NCBI RefSeq assembly: GCF_001854185.1
Contig: NZ_CP017603.1
Location: 248,001-312,000, forward strand
Source: Clostridium formicaceticum
Lineage (GTDB): Bacteria > Bacillota > Clostridia > Peptostreptococcales > Natronincolaceae
Reading direction: 5' to 3'
DNA: 64,000 nucleotides
The notes under the pieces are model-generated. The model searched no databases. It had not been told where the DNA came from and saw only the letters and a program-made list of their open reading frames with translations. This document shows positions 1 through 10,131 of the stretch, one piece after another. The translations under genes and the position numbers were made by a program. Position 1 is the stretch's first letter. Every line of letters begins with the position of its first letter.

Positions 1-83
1 TAGCTACTATAATTGTTTCCTTGGAAAAGTTTTAGAATGTAAATGATATCATAAAGTTAATTTAACATTCTATGAAAAATATA

Positions 84-899
84 CTAAAAAACTTCTATAC
101 TTTGCCTTTTTGTTTGTGTTTGTATCTGCTTTTCCTCATTATCAATGCCAGTAGTTTTATCCCTCGTTTCTTCTAAAATTTCTCTAAGCAACTGATAAAT
201 CTCTATGTTCTCCAAGTTATCTTTACTATGTGTCTTTTTAGCTTTTAAATTTAAATAAGCTATTATACACTCCCTACTTATAAACTCAGCATTTAGACAT
301 TGCAGGACAAAAACACTATCTATAGCATCTAAGTTGCTTTTCTTAATCATATCCTTTGCAAATGTCTTAAGTATAATAGGATGTAATGTACCTACTCTGC
401 TATGATCTGCATATCTCACATGTTTTATATCAACTAAATTGGAAACAATATGAAAATCAGAAAATGTTTCATATCTACTCACTACTTCACTACCCTGTCC
501 ACTATATCCAAGTCTACATAGCTCAATTTCATTTTCTTTAAGCGGTTCTAATGTATCTAGTATCATCTGGAATTCTCTACATTTGTAGTCGCCCAGTTCA
601 TTAGATTCCAGCCTTTCATCTTCTACAACAATTTTCAACACATAATTTCCACTATCTATTGGAATTTTTACAGGATGCTCTTCCGTTAATACATAAATAG
701 AGTCTTTATATTTAAAAATGCCTCTGCCCACTATTAAAGTTCCCCGTTGAAACTGTATTAAAAACCCTGCTAAAATCCCATCACCTCTATTAATAAACCC
801 TAGCTCAATGAGATCAATAGGATAATCTCTCATAGCTGCTAGCATTTCCTTAGTCAAAATACTTCCTCTTATAAATAGTGGTGTCTTATTTACTAGCAT
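84..899 (-). CDS. Unrecognised protein, last visible gene of the injection-like cluster
   Basis: I do not recognise this protein of about 271 residues. It is mixed alpha/beta with no signal peptide or membrane segment. The C-terminal 40 residues are polar and rich in Glu, Lys, Gln and Thr, so probably disordered. An upstream in-frame ATG at 938 overlaps the preceding ATPase gene but has no ribosome binding site. The ATG at 899 is preceded by AAGGGG at good spacing and lies just past the ATPase stop, so I chose it. It shares strand and tight spacing with the whole cluster back to the WYL regulator, so co-transcription is likely. A structural or assembly role is inference from position only. 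The cluster may continue beyond the window edge. Confidence 0.75.
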   Translation of the reverse strand: MLVNKTPLFIRGSILTKEMLAAMRDYPIDLIELGFINRGDGILAGFLIQFQRGTLIVGRGIFKYKDSIYVLTEEHPVKIPIDSGNYVLKIVVEDERLESNELGDYKCREFQMILDTLEPLKENEIELCRLGYSGQGSEVVSRYETFSDFHIVSNLVDIKHVRYADHSRVGTLHPIILKTFAKDMIKKSNLDAIDSVFVLQCLNAEFISRECIIAYLNLKAKKTHSKDNLENIEIYQLLREILEETRDKTTGIDNEEKQIQTQTKRQSIEVF

Positions 900-921
900 A
901 GTTTTGTCCCCTTCTATAGCC

Positions 922-3642
922 TTATTTAGTCCCATCAAAATAACTTAGTGTTGATAACTCATTTTCAAAAGAGAAGTATTCTTTCTTGCCAACAGTCACT
1001 TTGTGATTTTCTTTTTTTACAGGAAGCACAAAGAATCCCCAATTTGAAGTGGCACCTAGCACGAAAATTCGAACTGAATTGTCCATAATATTATTAACAT
1101 CTTCTTCTTTTATTAGTGGGTATTCTTTTGTTATATCCCCTACTGATATCTCTTTATATGCTGAATCTTTATTGAAATACTTGTAGGAATCTCTCTCTTG
1201 CCCATCAGCATCCTTTAATAAAAACTTTACTTCATTAAATCCAATTGGCTTTCCTATACTTCCAATAGCTTCATCTGCTCTAGTTTTTGCTTTAATTAAT
1301 TCTATTTCTTTGCCTTTAAAGTTTTGGGAACTAAGCGAATAAGGAATCACCGGTATTTCATTTACTATATTAGGTGTTATATCACCCTGCTTTTTAGAGT
1401 TTATGTATTTTATAACACCTTTTAAACAAGCTAATTTTAACTCCGTTGTATCTTCTTCAGAAGAAGGCTTATACTTTATAGCTTTTCCTGGAACAAATTC
1501 TTTTAATGCTTCTTTAAAAATTCCTATTTTACATGATTGTCCTGTTAATTTTATGGTGGTATACTCTGTCAAGATCTGCTTATTATACAGATCATCTAAA
1601 AAATTCCGGATTACTTCATAAATATCAGCTTTAATTAGCTTATTAATCTCTTTAATATTAAAAATGATTTTAGGAAATTCAGTCACTATATCGAGCTTTC
1701 CACTTCCATTCACATAAGCCAACTGCCATTTGTCCAGTACAGTAACATTTAAGTCTAAATCCTCCAAATTCTTTGAGTTACTGAAGGCATTTCTCAACAT
1801 ATTAGTTTTTTCAAAAAACTGCTTCTTCATATCTTCTGCAATTTCCCATAAAAAGTAAAAATTATTACGAACCTTATTGTATTCCTCTAATTCTTTATTT
1901 TCATATAGTTTATATTTAGTTGGAATTAGTTTCTCAGCCTCTTCATAATGCTTTTCAAAGGCTTCATAAATTTCACTAGCATTCTTTTTATTATCTACAC
2001 TTCTAAAGATATCATCACTTTGAACCGGTATAAGTGTATCAATATCTAACTTTTTTCCATCTCTGCTTATATGATTATTGGCGAATAAAATTTTCATATA
2101 CTGCATGATTCTATAGGTGATGTTATTACCACCAAAGTTTGTATCTCCGTTTTCAAAAGAAGTATACATATCTAACAAATAAGAATACTCTCCTTCTTTT
2201 ATGCTAAATTTACAGGAGGCTAAATCAGTTGTCCCACCACCACAGTCAATCACTAAAGCCTTTTTAATCTCTCCATTTTCACCATAATTTCCACTTTCTA
2301 TTTTTTCTGATATTGTATCATATAGGACAGCTACTCCTTCGTCTAGGGCATTGTTCTTTTCAATTTTATATTGGGGCAAAATATCTTCAAACAAAGCTAA
2401 AAATTGATCTTTTAGCTTAACAGGGCTTGTTAAGTGTAGATTTCTAAACTTGCATTTAAATTGTTGTTCTGCAGAATATATAATATATTCCATATATTTT
2501 TTAATAATATATTTCCTAGACACTTCTTGCTTGTTTCCATTATTGTCTCTAATTATTTCAATTTCATTGATATTATTAATCCATCTTTTAATTCCATAAA
2601 ACACCGTTGCTTTAGGGCAATAATTGGCTTGCTTAATTGCCTTTTGAGCTTTATACCCAAATAAAAATTGTATATTACTTTCATCTTTACAGTTCAATAC
2701 ATAAACTACAGTTGGTACCATTTTCATTTTTTTATTTTTTTCATCATCTGTATAAAAATCAACAAAGTTAATATCATCCTTTACTATATTACCATTGAGC
2801 AAATCATTATTAGATATTTTTTTTACATAATGTTCATCAATATAACAACCTACAGTTGTATTGGTGGTACCAAAATCAATGCATAAGGTTGTTTGAGTTT
2901 CTTCAAGCTCTCTTACATCTACTTCTACTGCTACTCCGAAAAATTCAATCATATTACTTATGTTTATTAGGTCCTTATCTAGTTCTTCTGATAAGCTAGT
3001 TTCGTAGAGCAATTTCATAATATTAGTGCCGTTAGACTTGTTTTCATAGAACAAAATAAAGTAATCTTTATTTTTAGAGTCTTTAAAGACTAAACGATTT
3101 TTATCAGCAATTAAACAGTAACCATCTTCTTCATCAGTTTTTATTACATCTAAAATTCCACATAATTGCTTGTTTTCGTCTAACACGAACGCCCATGTCC
3201 CCTCTATATTATGTCTACTACTGAAAGCCCTATAATTATCCTTTAGTGTAATATCTAACTCTTTATACAATGTTATTTTAGCCGTAATACCAATATTTTT
3301 GTCTTCTATAATATCATTATTAGCTATATAAATATTTATAAGGTTTTGGGCACAATCAAATAAGTCTATCTCATTATTTATCTCTGTGTCTTGCATAACC
3401 TCTCCTCCTGACTGGAATATCTCTAATGATGTTTCATTAAATTCCTTTTGATAGTCGAGAATATCTTCAATCAAAGTTTTTTTCATTGTTATAGTATTAT
3501 TGTTAATATTATAGAAAGCGTTTAAAAGTGGACTGCTAACATACTTAGGATTACTTCCTAATATAACTCCTAGGTCTATAGCAATCTCTCTAACTTCTTC
3601 ATAACTTAGGCTATCAAGTTCCTCTCTTGTGTATAAATACAA
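922..3642 (-). CDS. Large Hsp70/actin-superfamily ATPase in an injection-like cluster
   Basis: The protein has about 906 residues. The nucleotide-binding signature of Hsp70/actin ATPases is clear in the middle: phosphate-1 CIDFGTTNTTVG near residue 252, phosphate-2 IDCGGGTTD near 464, and an adenosine-type motif KLTGQSCKIG near 700. About 250 residues of unknown fold precede it and about 200 follow, with no DnaK-like substrate-binding domain that I can recognise. A TTG at 3642 with GGGGG upstream is the best start. A longer form from TTG at 3678 would overlap the previous gene and lacks a site. In this cluster it could be a chaperone or energy source for assembly or recycling, the place ClpV fills in classical type VI systems. 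That role is inference; the ATPase fold is well supported. Confidence 0.85.
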   Translation of the reverse strand: MYLYTREELDSLSYEEVREIAIDLGVILGSNPKYVSSPLLNAFYNINNNTITMKKTLIEDILDYQKEFNETSLEIFQSGGEVMQDTEINNEIDLFDCAQNLINIYIANNDIIEDKNIGITAKITLYKELDITLKDNYRAFSSRHNIEGTWAFVLDENKQLCGILDVIKTDEEDGYCLIADKNRLVFKDSKNKDYFILFYENKSNGTNIMKLLYETSLSEELDKDLINISNMIEFFGVAVEVDVRELEETQTTLCIDFGTTNTTVGCYIDEHYVKKISNNDLLNGNIVKDDINFVDFYTDDEKNKKMKMVPTVVYVLNCKDESNIQFLFGYKAQKAIKQANYCPKATVFYGIKRWINNINEIEIIRDNNGNKQEVSRKYIIKKYMEYIIYSAEQQFKCKFRNLHLTSPVKLKDQFLALFEDILPQYKIEKNNALDEGVAVLYDTISEKIESGNYGENGEIKKALVIDCGGGTTDLASCKFSIKEGEYSYLLDMYTSFENGDTNFGGNNITYRIMQYMKILFANNHISRDGKKLDIDTLIPVQSDDIFRSVDNKKNASEIYEAFEKHYEEAEKLIPTKYKLYENKELEEYNKVRNNFYFLWEIAEDMKKQFFEKTNMLRNAFSNSKNLEDLDLNVTVLDKWQLAYVNGSGKLDIVTEFPKIIFNIKEINKLIKADIYEVIRNFLDDLYNKQILTEYTTIKLTGQSCKIGIFKEALKEFVPGKAIKYKPSSEEDTTELKLACLKGVIKYINSKKQGDITPNIVNEIPVIPYSLSSQNFKGKEIELIKAKTRADEAIGSIGKPIGFNEVKFLLKDADGQERDSYKYFNKDSAYKEISVGDITKEYPLIKEEDVNNIMDNSVRIFVLGATSNWGFFVLPVKKENHKVTVGKKEYFSFENELSTLSYFDGTK

Positions 3643-3655
3643 TTCCTTACCCCCT

Positions 3656-4405
3656 TTAGTAAATACCGATATTTCCAATCCTCATTATTTCATCATGTTC
3701 TATCACACCAAAGTGATTTTGCCAAAACACCTCTAGCTCATAACTGATGTCCCAAAAAAGAGCTTTTATTATATCTAGCTTTTGGTAGTCTATTTTTTTA
3801 CTTAAAATACTTGAGGAAATATAGAGTATATATTTTTCTTCTCTCCCTTTTTTTCTATAAAGAAGGTGATCTTCGAAAATTTTGCGAATCACCTCTTGGA
3901 AAATCTTTATTTGCTCTTTTGTTCTATATAACTTATATAGATATTTTGCAAGAAGGAATTTTTCATCTTTACTGAAGCTTTGAAAGCCACTACTAATTTC
4001 CCTTCCAAAGATGCCTCCATCGATATCCTTAACTATATTTTCATAAATTAATACTTCCCTATGAATTCCTGCCTTTAGATCTAATTCCCCTAGTAAATGT
4101 AATAAAAGGTTTAAAATATTTCCATAGTTTTCTATCGTATTTTGAGTTTCTTCCTTTTGATTGATATATTGTTTTTCACAATTTATCATCATATCCTCAA
4201 TGAGTCCTGCAAGAATACTTGAAAATCTATGGTATACATTAATATCAAAATAGTATTCTTCTTTTTCCTTTAAATCAATGTAATTCATCCATTCACTATT
4301 TACTTCTACATAGGGGGATACATTACTAGCTTTTTTAAACCTTATTTTATTTTTTTCTATGCCTTGTACTTTAGCATTTTGCAACACTTCCCATAAATAA
4401 CTCAT
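3656..4405 (-). CDS. Unrecognised helical protein of the injection-like cluster
   Basis: About 249 residues, no family recognised. The N-terminal 60 residues look like a small beta-rich domain, and the rest is predicted helical with many Lys and Glu. No signal or membrane segment is seen. The start at 4405 shares an ATGA with the stop of the preceding gene, and GAGGAG lies seven bases upstream, so it is preferred to the earlier in-frame ATG at 4423. The four-base overlap implies translational coupling with the 427-residue protein before it, which suggests the two act together, perhaps as baseplate or adaptor parts. This is inference from context only. Confidence 0.75.
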   Translation of the reverse strand: MSYLWEVLQNAKVQGIEKNKIRFKKASNVSPYVEVNSEWMNYIDLKEKEEYYFDINVYHRFSSILAGLIEDMMINCEKQYINQKEETQNTIENYGNILNLLLHLLGELDLKAGIHREVLIYENIVKDIDGGIFGREISSGFQSFSKDEKFLLAKYLYKLYRTKEQIKIFQEVIRKIFEDHLLYRKKGREEKYILYISSSILSKKIDYQKLDIIKALFWDISYELEVFWQNHFGVIEHDEIMRIGNIGIY

Positions 4406-5685
4406 TTTAATTCTCCTCGCCATCTGTATTCTGGAAAGATCAGCTGAAGCTGTGAAAAGATAAAGTGCAACAAATCATAGGTAAATTCGTTTTTTTCTTT
4501 AACATCGAAAACTATTAAAATAATTTTTCTTAGATCATAGGGAATCAATCTGTTTTTTATAAAGACGTTATAATCCTCTCCATATATACCACCTTCATAA
4601 TCATCTAACACCTGTAAGTCTAGGATATTCCACTCCTTTAGGTCGTCATGAGATACAACAATTCCTTTAATTTCTGCTGCTGTCTTTAAAAAGTATTTAA
4701 AAGTATTTTTATGAGAGCTGTATGGTCTTTGGTGATTGCTGAATATAGGGTGTTTGATATCTCTACTGATATCCCTTAAGCTATTGATAGGCTTAAAGCT
4801 ATATAGTTTCCAATAGCTTCTATTTGCCTCTTCAAGAGTAAGTACTGTTAACTGATCACCCTCCCGAGTAATACCCTCTATCTCAATATCTTCAGAATCT
4901 AATAAGACAGTCTCTTCCCCATCATTCTCTATGCTTAAATCATATTTATAGTAGTTTTTTTCTTCTAGCGGAAGGACCTTTGGTCTTTTCTGCAGGCATA
5001 GTTCTTCTCGTATTTCTATATTCCAAACCGGTATATACTCTCTATAAATATATTTTTCTAGGTCTCCAAAGTTAAGTTCTATTCTGTGAATCTCCTCTAT
5101 CGAAGATGTATCATCCATATGATCGCATATTATAATATCAAACATCTTCCTTATATAAGGAGAATTTATCGTTCTCCACTCTATATTGTTTTTATAAAAA
5201 ACATGATATAATTCCTCTTCGATTTTTTCATAATCATAATTTTTATAGAGCTTAAAATTGAAGGCATATTCAGTTCCATTTTTATCAATAAGTTTTCCTT
5301 CAAACCTGCAATCCTTCTCTATCCATTCTTTCAACGCATCATAACCTAAATGCACATAACAAGTATCAAACTTAAAAGCAATTTGTTTTTTAATGTTTCT
5401 CAAAATCTCTGTATCCCTTAATCTAGAAGGGTCTACTATAGGAAAAAATATATTATTATACTTTTGTAGTTGAGTTTTTTCTATAAGGGTAGTAAATACA
5501 TCTGTTGAACCAGTACTATCATAGGAAGATGCTATATTTAATCTTACTTCCTCTAAAAACTGTTCCTGATATTCTGCTATTTTTATCAGCACATCTTTTA
5601 CAGTATCCATGAAAGGGTCAGGGCTATCCGTTGAAGCTAATTTAGTCTCTATAAGCTGTCGTAAATCTTTCAAGTTTCTCACCAC
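4402..5685 (-). CDS. Unrecognised protein following the spike gene (possible baseplate component)
   Basis: 427 residues, family not recognised from sequence. It is acidic, soluble and without repeats; the C-terminal third is rich in Tyr, Asp and Ile. It begins a few bases after the VgrG-like spike gene and overlaps the next gene by an ATGA. The GTG start has only a weak ribosome binding site, so it may depend on coupling to the spike gene. In phage-tail-like clusters the genes next to the spike usually encode baseplate or wedge parts, so that is the working idea. I see no sequence match to baseplate J or TssF to support it. Confidence 0.7.
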   Translation of the reverse strand: MVRNLKDLRQLIETKLASTDSPDPFMDTVKDVLIKIAEYQEQFLEEVRLNIASSYDSTGSTDVFTTLIEKTQLQKYNNIFFPIVDPSRLRDTEILRNIKKQIAFKFDTCYVHLGYDALKEWIEKDCRFEGKLIDKNGTEYAFNFKLYKNYDYEKIEEELYHVFYKNNIEWRTINSPYIRKMFDIIICDHMDDTSSIEEIHRIELNFGDLEKYIYREYIPVWNIEIREELCLQKRPKVLPLEEKNYYKYDLSIENDGEETVLLDSEDIEIEGITREGDQLTVLTLEEANRSYWKLYSFKPINSLRDISRDIKHPIFSNHQRPYSSHKNTFKYFLKTAAEIKGIVVSHDDLKEWNILDLQVLDDYEGGIYGEDYNVFIKNRLIPYDLRKIILIVFDVKEKNEFTYDLLHFIFSQLQLIFPEYRWRGELK

Positions 5686-5688
5686 ATT

Positions 5689-6966
5689 TTAATTTAATTT
5701 TATTTTATTTCCCTTTATTTCAACATCATTTTGTATTTTTATACTGGCATTCTTTGTAGTCAATTCTATGCAGTCCTTTTCTAACTTTAGTAAAGAATGT
5801 TGGTTCTCCAGCTTCAAACAATCTGAACTTAGTTCAAGTAACACCTTTTCTTTTGCTCCTTCTATTCTGATTGTATCCTTAGCAAAAATAATCTCCTTAT
5901 CTTTATCAACTTTAATTCTCTTAACGTCAGGGAACTCCAGCTCATCATAGCCATTTTTTCTAAGGCTACCAATAATTACTGCTTCTTCTTCTTTCTTTGT
6001 TGGAAAGTATACTAATACCTTATCACCTTTTTCTGGTATAAAGCTTATGCCTAACTGATCTCCTCCGTAAGGGGTTAGATAGGGAAACCAAAAACAGTTG
6101 CTAGATACCTTTTCACCATCAAACATCACTTGTAGCCTTCCTTTTTTTTCAGGATCTACATTATGTGCCACTTCTACTATCATTGACTTTCCTGCTATTT
6201 TGGGGTTTTCGAATGTTTCGCTTATGTATTGATCATACATCGTAAGTTGGCACTTAAAGTACAGTATCCCCTTGTTTAAAAAAACTTCTAAACCTACCAC
6301 ATACCATTCTTCTTCCTCAATCTTTATCCAGTCACCAATATCCACTTTTTCCTCTGTTGTAATGCTACATGTTCTGCTAATACTGCTATTCTCTATTCTA
6401 AAATCACATGATCCTATGGCTTTTTTCTTCCCTTTTTTCCTTCCCAACCAAATGTAAGGACGCTGGTTACTTACGTCTTCTACAATCAAGGGAAGATTCT
6501 CTCGGGATGCAACTCTCTTTAAAAATTGAAAGTTCGTTTCTTCATATTGACACATAGGTGTATTAATTTTTTGATTGCCTTTTTGTTTATCAATATAGGC
6601 GATTGTGGAATCCTTCATATCTAGAGCATCTACCATCTCTTGATAAGTCATTTCTATATTTTGAAACATATTAACTCTTTCTTCTCTATCCTCTTTATAA
6701 GAATAGGAATAAGCTTTCATTTCTATATAGCTGTTATCCCTTATCTTTTCAACAGTAATACTATCAATAATTCCATGAAAAATAATCTCTTCAGAATCAT
6801 CCCTTTTATAATATACTATTATATCTTCATCTAATTTTTTGGCGTATTTAAAAGCATCTTCATCCTTCACATGTCCCCTTAGATAAAGCGCAGTGTGATC
6901 ATTTATTTTTTTTTCAATTCTAAGATTAATCAATGTTAGAATTGAAAAATCTTTTATTATAACCAT
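5689..6966 (-). CDS. VgrG/gpD-gpV-like spike protein
   Basis: 425 residues. The N-terminal half resembles the gpD/VgrG base (phage late control D type). Residues about 260-340 form a gp5/Phage_base_V OB-fold segment with the typical pattern around KGRLQVMF and the GDKVLVYFP run, a segment seen in VgrG and gpV spikes. The C-terminal 80 residues repeat short beta strands rich in Lys, Ile and Glu, consistent with a beta-helical needle. The family forms the trimeric tip of contractile tails and carries a PAAR-type cap; the PAAR-like effector is encoded a few genes upstream. The ATG overlaps the tube gene by ten bases and has GGAG upstream. It is shorter than effector-bearing evolved VgrGs. Confidence 0.85.
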   Translation of the reverse strand: MVIIKDFSILTLINLRIEKKINDHTALYLRGHVKDEDAFKYAKKLDEDIIVYYKRDDSEEIIFHGIIDSITVEKIRDNSYIEMKAYSYSYKEDREERVNMFQNIEMTYQEMVDALDMKDSTIAYIDKQKGNQKINTPMCQYEETNFQFLKRVASRENLPLIVEDVSNQRPYIWLGRKKGKKKAIGSCDFRIENSSISRTCSITTEEKVDIGDWIKIEEEEWYVVGLEVFLNKGILYFKCQLTMYDQYISETFENPKIAGKSMIVEVAHNVDPEKKGRLQVMFDGEKVSSNCFWFPYLTPYGGDQLGISFIPEKGDKVLVYFPTKKEEEAVIIGSLRKNGYDELEFPDVKRIKVDKDKEIIFAKDTIRIEGAKEKVLLELSSDCLKLENQHSLLKLEKDCIELTTKNASIKIQNDVEIKGNKIKLN

Positions 6967-7391
6967 TTGTTCTCCACATCAAAGCCATAGTCACTATTGA
7001 TTGATATATTATCTAACTTATCTCCTTTTTGCTTTATCTTTAAGACAAATTCTCCTTCACCGCTCTCTTGCTTAAAACTTTCAAAATAATCTACTACAAA
7101 GGCTTCAGGAAAAGAATAATATCTTAAAACTTTATCGTCCTGAGAGATCGCTTGTACGTTTACTTGTCTGTAGGTATCTCCTGAGTTTAATATAGCCCAG
7201 CTGAAAATGGCTTCAGAAACCTTGCATGAGTCACTTTCTATTTTTCCACTTATTTCTATCATAATGTCACTTTTCGTCGCTCTAGATTGAGTTTCATCTG
7301 GACTATCAAAAATAAATTTCACTTCTTCTATGTATTTTTTATCCAGCTCAATTTCACTATCTTTTCCTTTAATTCTTAAGTAACATGCCAT
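6957..7391 (-). CDS. Hcp/tail-tube-like protein
   Basis: 144 residues, all-beta in appearance, with no Cys-rich or membrane feature. The strand pattern and the segment around AFVVDYFESF, followed by a charged GEGEFVLKIKQK strand, resemble the tube fold shared by Hcp and phage gp19-like proteins. Length fits Hcp (about 150-170). It lies between the sheath-like and spike genes, exactly where a tube protein is expected. Individual residues are not diagnostic, so the call rests on fold-like pattern plus position. A different small beta-barrel structural protein is the main alternative. Confidence 0.6.
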   Translation of the reverse strand: MACYLRIKGKDSEIELDKKYIEEVKFIFDSPDETQSRATKSDIMIEISGKIESDSCKVSEAIFSWAILNSGDTYRQVNVQAISQDDKVLRYYSFPEAFVVDYFESFKQESGEGEFVLKIKQKGDKLDNISINSDYGFDVENKWL

Positions 7392-7413
7392 CTTACTTTT
7401 CTCTCCTTTTTAA

Positions 7414-9558
7414 CTAGTTAATTTCAACCTCAAGATTAATAGGTGGTCCATCAAATTTAAAGTCTAAAGAACATTTTTTAGAATCTTTATCTATAGTAGG
7501 ATGTACTTCATCATTGCCTTTGAGGATTAAGTTATCATATCCTTTTTCTTTTTCAATCTCCCAAATCTTCATTTGACCCTTGGGGTGATTAAAGAAGTTT
7601 TCTAATTCCTTCAGCTGATAATCATTTGTAATAGCCTTTAAGATTCTGGTAAAATATGTAATTGTTGTAGTTTCACAAATTGGTTGATAATAATCACCAT
7701 TTAATTTTAAGCTTCTTGCCTTATATACTACAATATTGTTCACCAGTTCTCCACTTAAGTAATAATTGTTAGATGAAAACACAAAGCCAAAGTTATCTTG
7801 ATTAATATTATCTAATATTTTTCCTATTACACCATCAATCTCCTTTGCCATGTTGGTGGTAAATTTTAGATTATTGTTGTTTTCTTCTAAGTTAAATCGA
7901 ACTCCTGGATTTGTAACAATAACTTTGCTTAACTTTTTCTTTAAGTAATAAGGACTTTGATATCCTGCAACGATCCCAGCAGCAACGTAGGAGGCATCTA
8001 TGTATATTCCGTCTATTAAAATTTTAATAATTTCATCTTGAGCGCATACAGCATTATTTTCTATGCCTAGCTTATTCGACATATATACCAATGACTTATC
8101 CTTAGGTAAGATGGTAAAGTTAGGGAAACACACTATTGAAAACTCACTATATTTTTTGGAGATAAAATCTTTTGTTTTTTCCCTATATTTATCTATTCCG
8201 TTTTTTTCCATGTTCTGGAAGGTGGTCTTTTCATTGGCTTCAAAATTAAAAAAAGTTTGAATCCTAAACTTTGCCATCATATCTATTAATACAGCTAGGT
8301 TTTCCATTGAATTATTTTCTTGAATAGATATAGTGCTATTTTTTACCTGAAAAGGTCCTCGTGGCGCTTCAGTTATTGGTTTTTCTAATGCTACATTAGG
8401 TACAATTGCCAACCAAAGGGTCTCCTCATAATAAGTTATGTTGTTGGTACTCTCTAAATATTTTTCAATTCTATCTTTGTTTTTAATGCACATTTCTACT
8501 GAGGTGTTTGTTATTAATAACCTTGGTTTTACTTCATTGTTATCTACATGGGATTGTTCAAAAAACAGCTTTATACCAATAATTTTTTTCATAAGTTCTC
8601 TGGCTGCATTGATAAAATTTTCTTTATCTTTTTTATACAATGTCATATATTTGTCGTAATTCTCTACTTCTCTTTGGATATCCCTACAAACACTATTGGA
8701 GACATTAGGAACAAAAGTTCTTACCACCAAAGCCTTTGTAAAATCACTTCTTGATTCACCTGCATTTTCTTCATAATCCGCCTCTATATACCCTATTAAT
8801 GCAGCAGCTTTATTTTCCTCACTCTGTAAGCTTTTAGCCTCTTGATGGTATTCTATTAACTCTAGATCCCCATCTTCTGTAAATTTTGTATACCCTATTC
8901 TAATCTGTCCCGTACTTGTACTTTGAGAGGATGTTTTTGCAGGTAATAATCTTTGTTTTATATCCTCAATAGCAAGAGGGAGAATGGTAAATGGTGTATT
9001 ATACGTTTGTCGAATAGCTTCAAACTTAGCATTTAATGCCAGCGCCAAATCATCCTTCTTAGGATTTTCATCATCTGTTTCCTCATACTCTAAGTAAAGG
9101 TTTTCTAATTCCTTTCTGGTTAATTTTATGTCTTCCACGATACTTTTTGGGGTTAACATTGATGTAATCTTTTCAAAATCAAACTCGATGAGTTTTTTTC
9201 CTATCTTTTCCCTACCTTCTATAAGATTTAAAATCATTTTCAGTATAGAATCATCTTTATTTAGCTTTGTTTTAATAAGTCTTTCTTCTGCAATAGAACC
9301 CGTAGATGGTTTTTCTATAGAATAAATCATTTCTCCCTTTTCACAGTCAAAATAAGAATAAATGGTGGGTTCAAACTTATTTAAAAATTCTTCAAAACTC
9401 TCCACCACTAATTTTTCATTTATCTTCTTTTTAATTTCACTATTAACTGATTCTATTCCCTCTACATTACCAATAATAGATAACAGATCTTCTTTCTCTT
9501 CATTTATTTTTTCAAATAAAATTGTTCTATTGGTTTGCTTGATGGTATTCAGCGACAA
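7414..9558 (-). CDS. Contractile-sheath-like protein (TssB/TssC-like in one chain)
   Basis: 714 residues. Residues 50-210 resemble the N-terminal sheath region, including VVESFEEFLNKFEP and a PFTILPLAIEDIKQRL run. The C-terminal third resembles TssC: YVAAGIVAGYQSP near residue 526, GFVFSSNNYYLSG near 596, a KARSLKLNGDYYQPI strand and a final beta strand ending in EVEIN, as used for handshake contacts between subunits. Classical systems encode the sheath in two genes (TssB about 165, TssC about 490 residues); here one chain of about their summed length does the job. The TTG start at 9558 has AAGGAGG upstream. No ClpV gene is seen nearby. Sheath assignment is by pattern, not by an alignment I could run. 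Confidence 0.6.
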   Translation of the reverse strand: MSLNTIKQTNRTILFEKINEEKEDLLSIIGNVEGIESVNSEIKKKINEKLVVESFEEFLNKFEPTIYSYFDCEKGEMIYSIEKPSTGSIAEERLIKTKLNKDDSILKMILNLIEGREKIGKKLIEFDFEKITSMLTPKSIVEDIKLTRKELENLYLEYEETDDENPKKDDLALALNAKFEAIRQTYNTPFTILPLAIEDIKQRLLPAKTSSQSTSTGQIRIGYTKFTEDGDLELIEYHQEAKSLQSEENKAAALIGYIEADYEENAGESRSDFTKALVVRTFVPNVSNSVCRDIQREVENYDKYMTLYKKDKENFINAARELMKKIIGIKLFFEQSHVDNNEVKPRLLITNTSVEMCIKNKDRIEKYLESTNNITYYEETLWLAIVPNVALEKPITEAPRGPFQVKNSTISIQENNSMENLAVLIDMMAKFRIQTFFNFEANEKTTFQNMEKNGIDKYREKTKDFISKKYSEFSIVCFPNFTILPKDKSLVYMSNKLGIENNAVCAQDEIIKILIDGIYIDASYVAAGIVAGYQSPYYLKKKLSKVIVTNPGVRFNLEENNNNLKFTTNMAKEIDGVIGKILDNINQDNFGFVFSSNNYYLSGELVNNIVVYKARSLKLNGDYYQPICETTTITYFTRILKAITNDYQLKELENFFNHPKGQMKIWEIEKEKGYDNLILKGNDEVHPTIDKDSKKCSLDFKFDGPPINLEVEIN

Positions 9559-9582
9559 TGTAAGTCCTCCTTTTTTTTAGGT

Positions 9583-10131
9583 CTAAAATCCTTCATACGC
9601 TTCTACTTGGGTAAACTTTATGCCCTGCAGTTTGTGTTTTTCTATTTCTTCCTTTAGCTCCCTTGTTATAACAAACATTTGATTCTTTACATTCTTCAGT
9701 TTAAATATTTTATAATTTCCTACTTTGCTTTCTATAATAGAAAATTTTATTAGTTTAGGTAATGAAATTCCTTCTTCCAGCCGACTATTATCCCAGTCTA
9801 CACAGTCAATTGCCATAGGTACTGCCAGCCAGTATAGGTCCTTTGTCTGTATTCTAGGATCCACTAAGTAAATAGGCTTATAAAAAATATTGTCTACGCC
9901 ATTTAAATCCATCACTTTTTTTAGGTTTTGAGAAAATAGAGGAATTAAATAATCACATAGATCTGGCCTAACCTCACCACTATTTTTACTTAAAAATATT
10001 TCTAAGGATTTTTTATCAAGGTATTGATACTCTGACATCAGTATAGCTCTTTTAGAAAGTTCTGGTGGGATACTTTCTATTTCTATAGAATTATCTAAAC
10101 CAGTGTCTTCCTCCATAATATAATAAATCAT
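9583..10131 (-). CDS. Probable immunity protein (Imm11/DUF1629-like) for the AHH effector
   Basis: 182 residues, soluble, acidic. The C-terminal segment, with FVITRELKEEIEKHKLQG then a short strand FTQVEAY, resembles the end of the Imm11 (DUF1629) immunity family. The ATG overlaps the effector stop as TAATG with AAGGAGG just upstream, so the two are translationally coupled, as effector and immunity genes normally are. Role inferred: binds and blocks the nuclease in the producing cell. The family call is moderate; the pairing with the effector is strong by position. Confidence 0.6.
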   Translation of the reverse strand: MIYYIMEEDTGLDNSIEIESIPPELSKRAILMSEYQYLDKKSLEIFLSKNSGEVRPDLCDYLIPLFSQNLKKVMDLNGVDNIFYKPIYLVDPRIQTKDLYWLAVPMAIDCVDWDNSRLEEGISLPKLIKFSIIESKVGNYKIFKLKNVKNQMFVITRELKEEIEKHKLQGIKFTQVEAYEGF

